Below, piece after piece: positions 25,344 to 33,714 of a DNA stretch of 56,344 bases (the stretch's first letter is position 1; every line of letters begins with the position of its first letter). The position numbers and the translations under genes were made by a program. The notes beneath the pieces are model-generated. The model had not been told where the DNA came from, searched no databases, and was given only the letters and a program-made list of their open reading frames with translations. Origin of the DNA: Caulobacter sp. S45 (GTDB lineage Bacteria; Pseudomonadota; Alphaproteobacteria; Caulobacterales; Caulobacteraceae). The stretch covers positions 1 through 56,344 of the forward strand of contig NZ_CAHJWH010000003.1 in NCBI RefSeq assembly GCF_903642205.1. The letters are read 5' to 3'.

Positions 25344-25404
25344 CGCCCCTCCGGTTCCGCCGCAGATCCTAGCGAGGCGCCCCTGCGGCGCTCAAACCAG
25401 GGCT

Positions 25405-26883
25405 TCAGATAGGCAGGGGCATGGGACCGCGGGTGATGGTGGTCAGCTGAATCTCGGTGAAATCCTCGACCGCATAGTGGCCGGAACGACCCCAGCCGCT
25501 ATCCTTTACGCCGCCATTGGGCAGGGAAGGTTCGCTGGCCATGGTCGGGCCGTTGATGTGGACCATGCCGCAGTTGAAGCGCTGGGCCAGCTCAAGGCCG
25601 CGATCCTGGTCGCCGGTGACGATGCCCGAGCAGAGGCCGTAGTTAGTGTCCGAAGCCTGGGCCAGCGCCGCCTCAGCGCTCGGCGCCGCCTCCACGATCA
25701 TCACCGGGCCGAAGGTCTCCTCCCGATTGATGGGCGCGTCGGGCGGCACGTGGGTCAGGATGGTGGGTAGATAGATCGTCCCCTGCGCCTCGCCGCCGGT
25801 CACGAGGGTGGCGCCGCGCGCGACCGCGTCCTTCACCGAGGCGTCCACCGCCTTCACCGCCCGGTCGTGGATCAGCGGGCCGATGAAGACGCCGGGCGTG
25901 GTGGGGTCGCCGGCCTTGAGGGTGCGGGTCTTGGCCGCCAGCCGCTCCACGAAGGCGTCGTGCAGCGGCTGCTCCACCAGGACCTTCCGGGCGTTCATGC
26001 AGATCTGGCCCTGGTGGAAGAAGCCGGAGAAGGTGGCGAGGTCCACCGCCAGGTCGAGGTCGGCGTCCTTGAGCACCAGCAGCGGATTGTAGCCTCCGAG
26101 CTCCAGCACGATGCGCTTCAGCGACTGGCCGGCGCGCCCCGCCAGCATGCGCCCGATGGCCGAAGAGCCGGTGAAGTTGATGCTGCGCACCTCCGGCCGC
26201 TCGAAGAAGACATCCGTCACCGCCTCGTGCTCGCCCGGCGCATGGGTGACCACGTTCATGACGCCTGGCGGGAAGCCCGCCTCGTCGAGCACCTCGGCGA
26301 GCAGGAGGCCCGCGGAGATGGGCGCGAACTCCGAAGGTTTCAGCACCACCGTGTTGCCGAACACCAGGGGCAGCACGACGGTGCGCCAGGCCAGGCTGAA
26401 GGAGCCGTTCCAGGGCGAGAAGCCGGCGACGACGCCGAGCGGCTTCCGCACCGCCATGGCGAAGCGGCCGGGCACGTCGCTCGCCAGCACGTCGCCTATG
26501 GGCAGATAGCCCCAGCCCGCCGCCTGGCGCAGCATGTCGATGGACCAGCGGATCAGGAAGCCACTGAAGGCCGCCCCGGCGCCCGTCTCCAGCGCCATGG
26601 TGGTGGCGAACTCCTTGGCGCGGCGCTCCACGATGTCGGCGGCCTTGAGGAACAGGGTCTGGCGCTGGCGGGGCGTCGCCTCGGCCCACGCCGGGAAGGC
26701 GGCCGCGGCGGCGTCCACGGCGGCCTGCGCCTCCGCCCGGCCGCCGGCTGCGATCTCGGCATAGAGCGCGCCGTCGAAGGGGTTGTAGTCGGCGAAGGTG
26801 CGGCCGCCCGTCTCGCCCCACTGGCCGTTGATGTAGTGGGTGGTGCGCCCGGTCGCCCGGCGCATCGGCGTCATGTCGTTCAT
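25405..26883 (-). CDS. NAD(P)-dependent aldehyde dehydrogenase (benzaldehyde/vanillin type)
   Basis: A 492 aa aldehyde dehydrogenase. Seen: 'HYINGQWGETGGRTF' opening, oxyanion Asn in 'FSPWNGSFSLAW', cofactor motif 'INFTGSSAIGRMLA', general base Glu in 'VLELGGYNPLL', nucleophile Cys in 'GQICMNARKV', and 'EETFGPVM'. Overall pattern is that of vanillin/benzaldehyde dehydrogenases, including 'GWGRSGHYAVEDFTE'. Start ATG 26883 has GGGAGAG upstream; in-frame codons further up (to 27060) overlap the divergent gene and encode nothing family-like. Likely produces the aromatic acid used by the neighbouring decarboxylases, downstream of an alcohol dehydrogenase. Confidence 0.93.
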   Translation of the reverse strand: MNDMTPMRRATGRTTHYINGQWGETGGRTFADYNPFDGALYAEIAAGGRAEAQAAVDAAAAAFPAWAEATPRQRQTLFLKAADIVERRAKEFATTMALETGAGAAFSGFLIRWSIDMLRQAAGWGYLPIGDVLASDVPGRFAMAVRKPLGVVAGFSPWNGSFSLAWRTVVLPLVFGNTVVLKPSEFAPISAGLLLAEVLDEAGFPPGVMNVVTHAPGEHEAVTDVFFERPEVRSINFTGSSAIGRMLAGRAGQSLKRIVLELGGYNPLLVLKDADLDLAVDLATFSGFFHQGQICMNARKVLVEQPLHDAFVERLAAKTRTLKAGDPTTPGVFIGPLIHDRAVKAVDASVKDAVARGATLVTGGEAQGTIYLPTILTHVPPDAPINREETFGPVMIVEAAPSAEAALAQASDTNYGLCSGIVTGDQDRGLELAQRFNCGMVHINGPTMASEPSLPNGGVKDSGWGRSGHYAVEDFTEIQLTTITRGPMPLPI

Positions 26884-26956
26884 CGCTCTCTCCCTTGGTC
26901 GTTTCGCCGGCGGAGCTTGCGGCCGAGGCGTAGGGCTGAGCCGCTGCAGCCGTCCG

Positions 26957-26985
26957 TTGACATCGTCAGGCTGTCTGACTATTCC
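26957..26985 (+). promoter_or_regulatory. Promoter with palindromic operator in the spacer
   Basis: TTGACA (26957-26962), 17 bp, then TATTCC (26980-26985) looks like a sigma-70 promoter reading toward the iron alcohol dehydrogenase. The spacer is almost filled by GTCAG-GCTGT-CTGAC (26965-26979), a perfect 5 bp inverted repeat. A repressor bound there would block the promoter directly. The divergent aldehyde dehydrogenase starts 74 bp away, so both genes could be controlled. Confidence 0.45.
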
Positions 26986-27041
26986 CGCCGGGCGGATGAT
27001 GCAACACGGCGCGACAGAGACGCCGTGAGCGGGAGGCCGAG

Positions 27042-28154
27042 GTGGTTCCAGTCCTGCCATTGCCGCGCCTACTGTTCGGCGCTGGCGCCCTGTCGGGTCT
27101 GGCCGGCGAGCTGACGCTGTTGGGCGTGCGACGGCCGCTGCTGCTCAGCGATCGCGGGCTGGAGCGGGCGGGCGCCGTGGCCGCCGCGCTCCGGGCGCTT
27201 CCGCAAGGCGTGACGGCCCACCTCGACACGCCCGAGAACCCCACCGTCGCGGGGGCCGACATCGCCTATGCCGACTACCGCGCGGGAGCCTGCGACGGGG
27301 TCGTGGCGCTCGGCGGCGGCTCGGTGATCGACACCGCCAAGATCCTGGCGGCGCTCGCCGGAACGGCCCTGCAGGGCTCAGCCGAGCTTCTGGGCCAGCC
27401 GGAGCGGATCGGGCGGAACACGGTCCCGCTGGTCGCGATACCCACCACCGTCGGCACGGGCAGCGAGAGCTCGCCCGTCTCCGCGCTGCATACCGTGCCG
27501 GGAGGACCGGCGATCGGCACCCGCAGCCCCTTCCTGGTGCCGCGCGTCGCGATCTGCGATCCCGACTTGGTGCGCACCCTGCCGCGCCGGCTGATCGCGG
27601 CCACCGGCGTCGACGCCTTGTCCCACTGCATCGAGGGCTTCTTCGCCGAACCCGCGAACCCGGTGATCGACGCCTTGGCGCTCGACGGGATCGCGCGGGT
27701 GTTCGCCGACATCCGCGCGGCGCTGGAGCCCGAGGGAGACGCAGCGCGCGCGTCGCTGATGGCGGCCGCCTTCGCCGGGGGCGCCGCCATCCACAAGGGG
27801 CTGGGTCCCGCCCACGCCATCGCGCTGGTCTGTGGGGACCAGGACCTGCACCACGGGACGCTGATCGCCGCCGCGCTGCCGGTCACGACCGAGCTGCTGG
27901 CGCGCCATGTCCCCGGCAAGGCGGCCCGGGTCGCCGCGGCGCTGGGGCTCGCGACCGGCGAGGAGATCGCACCGGCGCTCCGCACACTGATGCGCGAGCT
28001 CGGCCTGCCCGCCACCTACAAGGCGGCGGGCTATGTGGCCGGCCCTCTCGACACGCTGATCGACGGCGTCGTCGCCAGCCACTTCAACCGCACCAGCGCC
28101 TATGTGCCGACCCGCGAGGAGTATGGGACGGCGCTGCGGGCGCTGGTGGCGTGA
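27042..28154 (+). CDS. Iron-containing alcohol dehydrogenase, maleylacetate-reductase-like
   Basis: A 370 aa group III (iron-dependent) dehydrogenase. Seen: 'GGGSVIDTAKILAAL' (NAD site), 'PTTVGTGSESSPVSA', and metal ligands Asp and His in 'GVDALSHCIEGFF' plus His residues in 'IHKGLGPAHAIAL' and 'GVVASHFNRTSAY'. Start is GTG 27042 with GGGAGG 5 bp ahead. In gamma-resorcylate routes the last dedicated step is maleylacetate reductase, a member of this superfamily, so that role is attractive. However, the 'GPAHAIAL' block is closer to general iron alcohol/hydroxybutyrate dehydrogenases, so the substrate is open. 34 bp before the LigW-like gene. Confidence 0.82.
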   Translation: MVPVLPLPRLLFGAGALSGLAGELTLLGVRRPLLLSDRGLERAGAVAAALRALPQGVTAHLDTPENPTVAGADIAYADYRAGACDGVVALGGGSVIDTAKILAALAGTALQGSAELLGQPERIGRNTVPLVAIPTTVGTGSESSPVSALHTVPGGPAIGTRSPFLVPRVAICDPDLVRTLPRRLIAATGVDALSHCIEGFFAEPANPVIDALALDGIARVFADIRAALEPEGDAARASLMAAAFAGGAAIHKGLGPAHAIALVCGDQDLHHGTLIAAALPVTTELLARHVPGKAARVAAALGLATGEEIAPALRTLMRELGLPATYKAAGYVAGPLDTLIDGVVASHFNRTSAYVPTREEYGTALRALVA

Positions 28155-28188
28155 GCGGTCCCATACGGCGACAGGAGCCAGGTCCAGG

Positions 28189-29211
28189 ATGCGTCTGATC
28201 GCCACCGAGGAGGCCTTCGCGCCGCGCGAATACTTTGAGGAGTACCTGAAGCTCGCCGAGACGCTGGACACGGCCGAGGCCCGCTATCTGAAGATGTACT
28301 ACAAGGGCCCCCTGGTCGAGCGGCTGTCCGACATGGACGTGCGGCTGGCCGAGATGGACCGTTTCGGCGTGGACATGCACCTGCTCGGCATCACCGCGCC
28401 GGGCGTGCAGGCCTTCGCCCCGCAGCTCGGCGGCGACATGGCCGAGCGCGCCAACGACGAATTGGCCAAGGTCATCCGGGCGCACCCGACCCGCTTCGCC
28501 GGACTGGGCGCGGTCGCCCCGCAGGACCCGGAGCGCGCCGCAGGCGAGGTGAAGCGCATCATGACCGAGCTGAAGCTCGGCGGCGTCATCATCAACTCAC
28601 ACACCCAAGGCGACTTCCTTGACGCCGAGAAGGTCTCGCCGCTCCTCGAGGCGCTCGTGGCCCATGATGCGCCGCTCTACATCCACCCCAACTTCCCCCC
28701 GCCCTCCATGGTCGGGCCCTACTCCGACTATGGCATGATGGGCGCGCTCTGGGGTTTCGGGGCGGAGTGCTCGCTTCACGTCGTGCGCATGATAATGGCG
28801 GGTGTGTTCGACCGCTTTCCCAAGCTCAAGGTCGTGCTCGGCCACCTCGGCGAGGGCCTGCCGTTCTGGCTCGACCGGCTGGACAACCGCTACGCCAACA
28901 TCCTGCGCCGCGGCGGACTTGAGCCGCTCGGCATGAGGAAGCTCGAGAGGCTGCCCAGCGAATACTTCCGGACCAACTTCCACATCACCACCAGCGGCAT
29001 GAACACGACTGCGCCGCTGGAGTTCGCGCTGAAGATGTTCGGCCCGGACCGGATCATGTTCGCCATCGACTATCCCTACGAGCAGACGGAGGAGGCGGTG
29101 GGCTTCCTGCGATCCGCTTCGCTGGACGCCGGAGCCCTGCGCAAGATCGCGCACGAAACGGCGGAGACGGTGTTCAACATCGCCTCCGTTCAGGATAGAG
29201 TTTCCGTCTGA
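28189..29211 (+). CDS. LigW-like non-oxidative aromatic acid decarboxylase
   Basis: A 340 aa amidohydrolase-superfamily decarboxylase, the second in the window. Seen: 'LIATEEAFAPREYF' at the N-terminus, the LigW form of the first metal motif (EEAF instead of the ExH of the gamma-resorcylate enzyme), 'INSHTQGDFLD', His166 in 'YIHPNFPPPS', His219 in 'LGHLGEGLPFW' and Asp294 in 'FAIDYPYEQTEEA'. Known: LigW decarboxylates 5-carboxyvanillate with Mn(II). This copy may act on that or another ortho-hydroxybenzoate. Start is ATG 28189, where the family N-terminus begins. It follows the iron dehydrogenase gene and precedes a secreted protein gene by 71 bp. Confidence 0.88.
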   Translation: MRLIATEEAFAPREYFEEYLKLAETLDTAEARYLKMYYKGPLVERLSDMDVRLAEMDRFGVDMHLLGITAPGVQAFAPQLGGDMAERANDELAKVIRAHPTRFAGLGAVAPQDPERAAGEVKRIMTELKLGGVIINSHTQGDFLDAEKVSPLLEALVAHDAPLYIHPNFPPPSMVGPYSDYGMMGALWGFGAECSLHVVRMIMAGVFDRFPKLKVVLGHLGEGLPFWLDRLDNRYANILRRGGLEPLGMRKLERLPSEYFRTNFHITTSGMNTTAPLEFALKMFGPDRIMFAIDYPYEQTEEAVGFLRSASLDAGALRKIAHETAETVFNIASVQDRVSV

Positions 29212-29282
29212 ATGACGATGATCACCGCCAGCCTCCCGCGGGCGCGAGGCGGTGGCGCGGGTTCAGACAGAAGGAGACGTCC

Positions 29283-30113
29283 ATGCGCAAGACCCTCGGC
29301 CGGATCGGACTTGGCCTCTTCGCCGCGACGGCGGCGTTGGGCGTCGCCTTCGCCCAGCCCAGCACGCTGAGCGAGCGCTGGCCGCCCGCTGGTGTCTCCT
29401 ACTACGGTGACCCCAAGGCGCCCGACATCTCAGGCCTGTGGCTTGGCGTGGCCATGGGCGTGCCCGGCCACGGGGTAGCCAGCAATACCGGGGCGACCGC
29501 CGACGGGCGGCCGCCGGTCTATCTTCAGCCCTGGCCGCTGCCCTACACGCCCGCCTACCAGAAGATCGCCGACGAGCGTGCGGCGGCGACCAAGGCCGGC
29601 CACGCGCTCGGCGACATCTCCTCGCGTTGCCTGCCCTTCGGCCTGCCGCTGATGCTCGTCTCCAAGAACTACCCGGACGAGATCACCCAGACGCCGGGCG
29701 AGGTGACCTTCTGGATGTACGCGACCTTCCCCGTGGTCATCTGGACGGACGGGCGGGGCCATCCCAAGGACCTCAAGCCCAGCTACAACGGACACTCCAC
29801 CGGCTACTGGATCGGCGACACGCTGTACGTGGACACCGTCGGGATCAATGCGACCACGACCCTGGACGGCCAGCGCGACCCGCACGGGCCGAACCTGCAC
29901 ATCAAGTGGAGCGTGCAGAAGGTGGCGCCAAACATCCTGCACACCCACACCACGCTGTACGACGACGACGCCTTCACCCAGCCCGTCACCCTAACCAACA
30001 TCTGGGAGCGCAAGACCGAAAGGAAGTGGGAGCTGCTGGACGATCAGTCCTGCTTCGAGAACAACGGCGCCTTCAAGGACACCAAGGTCGAGCCGGGCTT
30101 CATGAAATTCTGA
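29283..30113 (+). CDS. Secreted protein with YYGDP/DISGLW motif, function unknown
   Basis: A 276 aa exported protein, paralogue of 14708-15526. Seen: signal peptide 'LGLFAATAALGVAFAQP', 'SYYGDPKAPDISGLWLG', a middle block 'CLPFGLPLMLVS' matching 'CLPPGMPRFMTG' in the other copy, 'VIWTDGRGHPKDLKPSYNGH', and C-terminal 'WELLDDQSCFENN'. Two conserved Cys could form a disulphide. The association with a decarboxylase here and with a TonB receptor there suggests a role in periplasmic handling of the substrate; no enzyme motif is recognised. Its end is 13 bp from the convergent sigma-factor gene. Confidence 0.8.
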   Translation: MRKTLGRIGLGLFAATAALGVAFAQPSTLSERWPPAGVSYYGDPKAPDISGLWLGVAMGVPGHGVASNTGATADGRPPVYLQPWPLPYTPAYQKIADERAAATKAGHALGDISSRCLPFGLPLMLVSKNYPDEITQTPGEVTFWMYATFPVVIWTDGRGHPKDLKPSYNGHSTGYWIGDTLYVDTVGINATTTLDGQRDPHGPNLHIKWSVQKVAPNILHTHTTLYDDDAFTQPVTLTNIWERKTERKWELLDDQSCFENNGAFKDTKVEPGFMKF

Positions 30114-30126
30114 GCGGGCGCAGCGC

Positions 30127-30696
30127 CTATCGCTTCAGCGTCGCCGCGAGCTTCGCGCGGGCGCGATAGACGCGCACCTCCACCGCCTTGGCGCTGAGGC
30201 CGAGCACCGCGCCCGCCTCCGCCTGCGACAGGCCTTCCAGGACGGTGAGCACCAGGGGATCGCGCAGGCCGTGGGGCAGGGCGGCCAGGGCCGCCTCCAG
30301 CGCCCTGACATCCTCGCGGGCGATGAGGCTTGCCTCGCCGTCTGCAGTCGGGTCGGGCCTGTCCTCCACCCTGCGGCCGCTGCTGTCGAACAGGCCGGAG
30401 ATGACGCGCCGCACGCTCGCACGCCGGCCGTGGTCGCGGCACTTGTTGAGCGCGACGCGGCGGAGCCATACGTCGAAGGGCCGCCCGGGATCGTAACTCG
30501 ACAGGGCCCGCCAGGCCGAGACGAAGGTGTCCTGCAGCACGTCCGCGGCATCGTCGGGATCGCGGACGTAGCGGCGGATATAGCCGTGTATCGGGCCCTT
30601 GTGCCGGCCCATCAGTTGGGAGAAGGCGGAGCGGTCGCCCGCCAGGCTCAAGCGGGTCAGCTCGGCGTCGCCGGGATCGCCGCCGGTCGCGTCCAT
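30127..30696 (-). CDS. ECF sigma factor (CnrH-like)
   Basis: A 189 aa extracytoplasmic-function sigma factor. Seen: region 2 'RDPDDAADVLQDTFVSAWRA' and 'PFDVWLRRVALNKCRDHGRR', and region 4 'GLSQAEAGAVLGLSAKAVEV', the helix-turn-helix that reads the -35 element. Last gene of a three-gene operon with the order membrane anti-sigma, periplasmic sensor, sigma, the same as cnrYXH/nccYXH. Its ATG directly follows the TAG of the sensor gene with no spacing, so translation is coupled. Expected targets are its own operon and perhaps the cytochrome c-parvulin-HupE operon next door. Confidence 0.92.
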   Translation of the reverse strand: MDATGGDPGDAELTRLSLAGDRSAFSQLMGRHKGPIHGYIRRYVRDPDDAADVLQDTFVSAWRALSSYDPGRPFDVWLRRVALNKCRDHGRRASVRRVISGLFDSSGRRVEDRPDPTADGEASLIAREDVRALEAALAALPHGLRDPLVLTVLEGLSQAEAGAVLGLSAKAVEVRVYRARAKLAATLKR

Positions 30697-31164
30697 CTAC
30701 ATGATGTCGGCGATGATGCGGCCGTCGAAGATCTTCTGCTGCTCCCGCGTCAGGACCTTCCTGAGGTCGACGATGTAGTTGACTGTGGAGGTCTGCATTT
30801 GCCCGACATTGACCTGGATTTCTCCGATCGCCGCCTTGGCGTCGTCGTTCAGCGACATGTCGTTGGCGAGCGCTGCGGCCAGCTCCGAGTTGGAGGCGTG
30901 CAGGTCCGCGAGCGCCAGGTTGTAGTCGAGCGTATAGTTGTGGTCGATCAGCTCCACCTGCCGCTTCTGCTGGGCAGATAGGTGGATCTCCTCGGACAGC
31001 ATGCGGTCGACCCGCTCGCGGAACTGGACCAGGCGATAGTCAGGGTTCGGACGGGAGGAGAGTCCGAGGCCCTGGGGCATGTGGCTGGCGAGGCTGGCGC
31101 CCAGCAGTCCGCAGCAGAAGGCGATCGCCGCGGTCAGGAGCGAACGGGTGACGAGCGGCTTCAC
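30697..31164 (-). CDS. Periplasmic sensor, CnrX-like (Spy/CpxP fold)
   Basis: A 155 aa protein: an N-terminal membrane anchor ('LLTAAIAFCCGLLGASLA') followed by a four-helix domain with LTxxQ-type motifs ('HLSAQQKRQVELIDHNY', 'VLTREQQKIFDGRI'), as in CnrX/Spy. Known: CnrX binds Ni/Co through His42, His46, Glu63, His119 and Met123. By-eye alignment puts non-ligand residues at those places here (for example 'YIVDLRKVL' where CnrX has HVFEM), so this sensor probably reads a different signal. Start is GTG 31164, overlapping the anti-sigma stop (GTGA). Confidence 0.8.
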   Translation of the reverse strand: MKPLVTRSLLTAAIAFCCGLLGASLASHMPQGLGLSSRPNPDYRLVQFRERVDRMLSEEIHLSAQQKRQVELIDHNYTLDYNLALADLHASNSELAAALANDMSLNDDAKAAIGEIQVNVGQMQTSTVNYIVDLRKVLTREQQKIFDGRIIADIM

Positions 31165-31463
31165 CGCAGGACCTGGAAGGTCCCCGCCTCCGCCACCGTG
31201 CTGCCGTCCAGCAGTGTCAGGGACGGCTCCGGGTCGCGTGGCCCGGCCACGCCGGTCCCGTGCTCATAGGCCTGGTAGGAGAAGCCCATCAGCAGCGCGC
31301 AGGCGCCGATCGCGCACTGCAACACGACTCCGGACCTGAGCTGGCTTCGACCGGCCTCGCGCGCGTCGACGCGCCGCCAGACCGCCGCTTCGATCCCCTT
31401 CGGTGCGTCCAACCCCATCCGGGAGGCCATCTCACCGAGGAGGTCGTCCAGTCGGTCGCTCAC
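31161..31463 (-). CDS. Small membrane anti-sigma factor, CnrY-like
   Basis: A 100 aa single-pass protein. Seen: a cytoplasmic N-terminal helix 'MSDRLDDLLGEMASRMGLDA', a basic stretch, one transmembrane helix ('VVLQCAIGACALLMGFSY', about residues 46-63) and a short periplasmic tail. This is the CnrY plan: the N-terminus wraps the sigma factor and the tail contacts the sensor. No sequence family was recognised beyond the layout; the call rests on gene order and topology. GTG start at 31463; the upstream 113 bp (31464-31576) hold the operon promoter, where no convincing ECF -35/-10 pair was found by eye. Confidence 0.7.
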   Translation of the reverse strand: MSDRLDDLLGEMASRMGLDAPKGIEAAVWRRVDAREAGRSQLRSGVVLQCAIGACALLMGFSYQAYEHGTGVAGPRDPEPSLTLLDGSTVAEAGTFQVLR

Positions 31464-31576
31464 GGTTGCATCCCCAAGCCGGCTGTGCCGCCACTCCTGT
31501 ACGCGATGGACCGCCGCTTCCCTCAGGGCTGTTCACGCCCCCGGCGCACACGTCCTTACGACGCAGCGTTCGGCCG

Positions 31577-32773
31577 TCAAGCGAAGCTGCGGCCCACGAA
31601 CCAGTAGACGCCGATCCCGACCAGGGAGGCGGCGGTCACGTCCACCACGATGGGGCGGGGCAGGGTCAGCTTCAGCTTGGACAGCAGCAGGACCGAGCCG
31701 GTCAGCAGCACCACGATGGTCAGCTGCCCGACCTCCACACCCAGGTTGAAGCCGACGAGGAGCTCCGCCAGGCGGTTGGGCGGCAAGGGTTCGCTCAGGA
31801 GGTCGGCGGCGAAGCCGAAGCCGTGGATCAGGCCGAACACCAGGGTGACCACCAGGCGCAGCCTCGCGGCGTCGCGGATGTGGCCGGAGACCATCAGGTA
31901 GTTGGACGCGAATAGCCCCGCGCCGAACAGCAGTAGCGGCGGCAGCAGGCCCACGCCCATCAGCCGCATCGCCGTCATCAGGAACAGGGCGCCCGCGGTC
32001 CAGAGCGCGAGCAGGCCCGGGCGATGGGTGGCGACCGAGATGTTCTCGATACCGATCAGGGCGATGGTCAGCGCCACCAGGGCGTCGATGAACTCCGCAT
32101 GCGGGCGGATGACGCCGGTGAAGGCCAAGGCGAGCGTCAGGCTGTGGCCGAGCGTGAAGCCCGTGATCACGAAGGTGAGGTCGCGGAAGCGCCGGGAGAT
32201 CAGGACCAGTCCGAGCAGGAAGGACATGTGGTCGACACCGGTGAAGATGTGCATGACGCCCATGCGCATGAAGGTCAGGAAGCCCGCCTGGGCCAGCTCC
32301 CCGCCGCTCGAGGCGGACAGGTCGACGTCGTGGTCGCCGGCGGTCAGGACGTCCTGCGCATAGTCGCCCTTGGCCGTCTGGATCTGGGCCAGGTTGAAGT
32401 GGCTGGGGACGAGGTCGAAGAAGGCGGCGTTGTGCAGCACCATCTTGCGGGTGGAGGGGCACTCGTAGAGGAACTCGATGCGGCGATAACCTGGCGCGGC
32501 GGCGATGGCGTGCGGCGGCACGGCGAGGGGGCAGGGCGCGCCGTTCGCGGTGACGCCTTCGCGGGCGTTCAGGTAGGCGATCAGCGCCCGGTCGTCGGGT
32601 GGCCGGCCCTTGGTGATGCGCGAGGCCTCCACGTCGGAGACGGAGAAGGTCAGGTGAACCGCCGCCCCGTCCACCAGCCAGCTCGAATGCGACTCGCTTC
32701 GCGTGTGGGCGGTCGCCGGAGCGGCTTGGCAGAAGGCGAGGAGGGCGGCGACGACGAGGAGAATGCGCTTCAC
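31577..32773 (-). CDS. HupE/UreJ-family membrane protein
   Basis: A 398 aa protein: signal peptide ('LLVVAALLAFCQAAPATAH'), a soluble periplasmic domain of ~150 residues, then about seven helices. Seen: the HupE/UreJ hallmark 'GVMHIFTGVDHMSFLLGL' (HxxxGxDH), 'GFTLGHSLTLALAF' and 'FGLIHGFGFAADLL', giving conserved intramembrane His. Known: HupE and UreJ proteins are secondary Ni/Co transporters, but long exported versions next to parvulins are uncharacterised. Start is GTG 32773, overlapping the parvulin stop (GTGA). Possibly the metal-handling output of the neighbouring CnrYXH-like system (inference). Confidence 0.87.
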   Translation of the reverse strand: MKRILLVVAALLAFCQAAPATAHTRSESHSSWLVDGAAVHLTFSVSDVEASRITKGRPPDDRALIAYLNAREGVTANGAPCPLAVPPHAIAAAPGYRRIEFLYECPSTRKMVLHNAAFFDLVPSHFNLAQIQTAKGDYAQDVLTAGDHDVDLSASSGGELAQAGFLTFMRMGVMHIFTGVDHMSFLLGLVLISRRFRDLTFVITGFTLGHSLTLALAFTGVIRPHAEFIDALVALTIALIGIENISVATHRPGLLALWTAGALFLMTAMRLMGVGLLPPLLLFGAGLFASNYLMVSGHIRDAARLRLVVTLVFGLIHGFGFAADLLSEPLPPNRLAELLVGFNLGVEVGQLTIVVLLTGSVLLLSKLKLTLPRPIVVDVTAASLVGIGVYWFVGRSFA

Positions 32774-33714
32774 TTGAAGTCGCCGGCGATCTTGATGTCG
32801 GCGCGGCGGCGCAGGAAGCGCTCGTTGCCGGCCTGCAGCCGGGCCACCTTGGCCGCCAGGAAGTCGCGGAGCACGCGGTCGTGCGCGTCCTGATAGCTGG
32901 CGGGTAGCGGCTGCTGGTTGTGGGTCATCACCAGGATGTGCACGCCGTCCGGCTCAGCCACGGGGGCGGAGACCTCCCCGTCCTTGAGCCTGCGGGCGAC
33001 GGCGAACAGCGCGTCGCCGAGATGGATCCTGGCGGCGAAGTAGAACTGGGCGTCGCCGGTCAAGCGCCCGGACCCCTTCAGGTCCAGCGCGGCGGGGGTG
33101 GAGCCGCTCCGCAGCGCCGCGACGATCTTGTCGGCGCCGGTCGCCTGGGCGGAGGGCAGGCGGACGTCCTGCACCGTCATCTGGCCTTCGCCGGCATAGG
33201 TGTCCTGGTGGGCGTCGTACCAGCCGTGCAGTTCCGCCTCGCTCGGGCGGGAGGTCAGCGCGTCCTGGGCGACCACCGCCTCGGTGCCGGCGACCAGGGC
33301 CTGGCGAACGTCGGTGTCGTCGGTGGGGGCGCCGAGCTCCACGCCACGCTGGACGTAGAGCTCCTCGCGGACCATGTCGGCGAGCACCTTGTGCTTCTGG
33401 GCCGGCGTGGCCTCGCCGAGCGAGACGTCGTCCAGCGCCCGGAGCTGGCCGATGACGTCAGCGCGCAGGATCGGCACGCCGTTCACCGTGGCGGCGTCTT
33501 CCGGCGGCACGACGAAGGTGCGCGTGCCCTGGGCTGTGAAGAGGCCAAAGCCCGCGATGAGCAGGCCCGCCAGCGCGCCGACGCCACAGAGCAGGAGCGA
33601 ACGGCGGGCGTTCGGCTGGCGAGGATTCCACAGGGTCGGCCGCCCTACCGCGTCCGGCCGGCCGGACGCGTCGTCTGCGAGGTCGAGGTGATCCTCGACA
33701 GCCGCGTCATTCAT
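32770..33714 (-). CDS. Membrane-anchored parvulin-type peptidyl-prolyl isomerase
   Basis: A 314 aa protein with a cytoplasmic N-terminus (~45 residues), one transmembrane helix ('SLLLCGVGALAGLLIAGFGL') and a periplasmic part with a SurA/PpiC-like chaperone segment ('VNGVPILRADVIGQLRALDD') and a degenerate rotamase region ('PVAEPDGVHILVMTHNQQP'). Assists folding of an exported partner. Start ATG 33714 overlaps the cytochrome stop (ATGA); a longer upstream reading frame is coding for the cytochrome in another frame. Encoded between cytochrome c and HupE/UreJ with overlaps on both sides, it is probably the dedicated folding factor of one of them. Confidence 0.85.
   Translation of the reverse strand: MNDAAVEDHLDLADDASGRPDAVGRPTLWNPRQPNARRSLLLCGVGALAGLLIAGFGLFTAQGTRTFVVPPEDAATVNGVPILRADVIGQLRALDDVSLGEATPAQKHKVLADMVREELYVQRGVELGAPTDDTDVRQALVAGTEAVVAQDALTSRPSEAELHGWYDAHQDTYAGEGQMTVQDVRLPSAQATGADKIVAALRSGSTPAALDLKGSGRLTGDAQFYFAARIHLGDALFAVARRLKDGEVSAPVAEPDGVHILVMTHNQQPLPASYQDAHDRVLRDFLAAKVARLQAGNERFLRRRADIKIAGDFK

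Noticed and set aside
27042-28154. Firm naming as maleylacetate reductase
   Set aside because: Pathway context favours it, but the metal-site block resembles general iron alcohol dehydrogenases; substrate left open.
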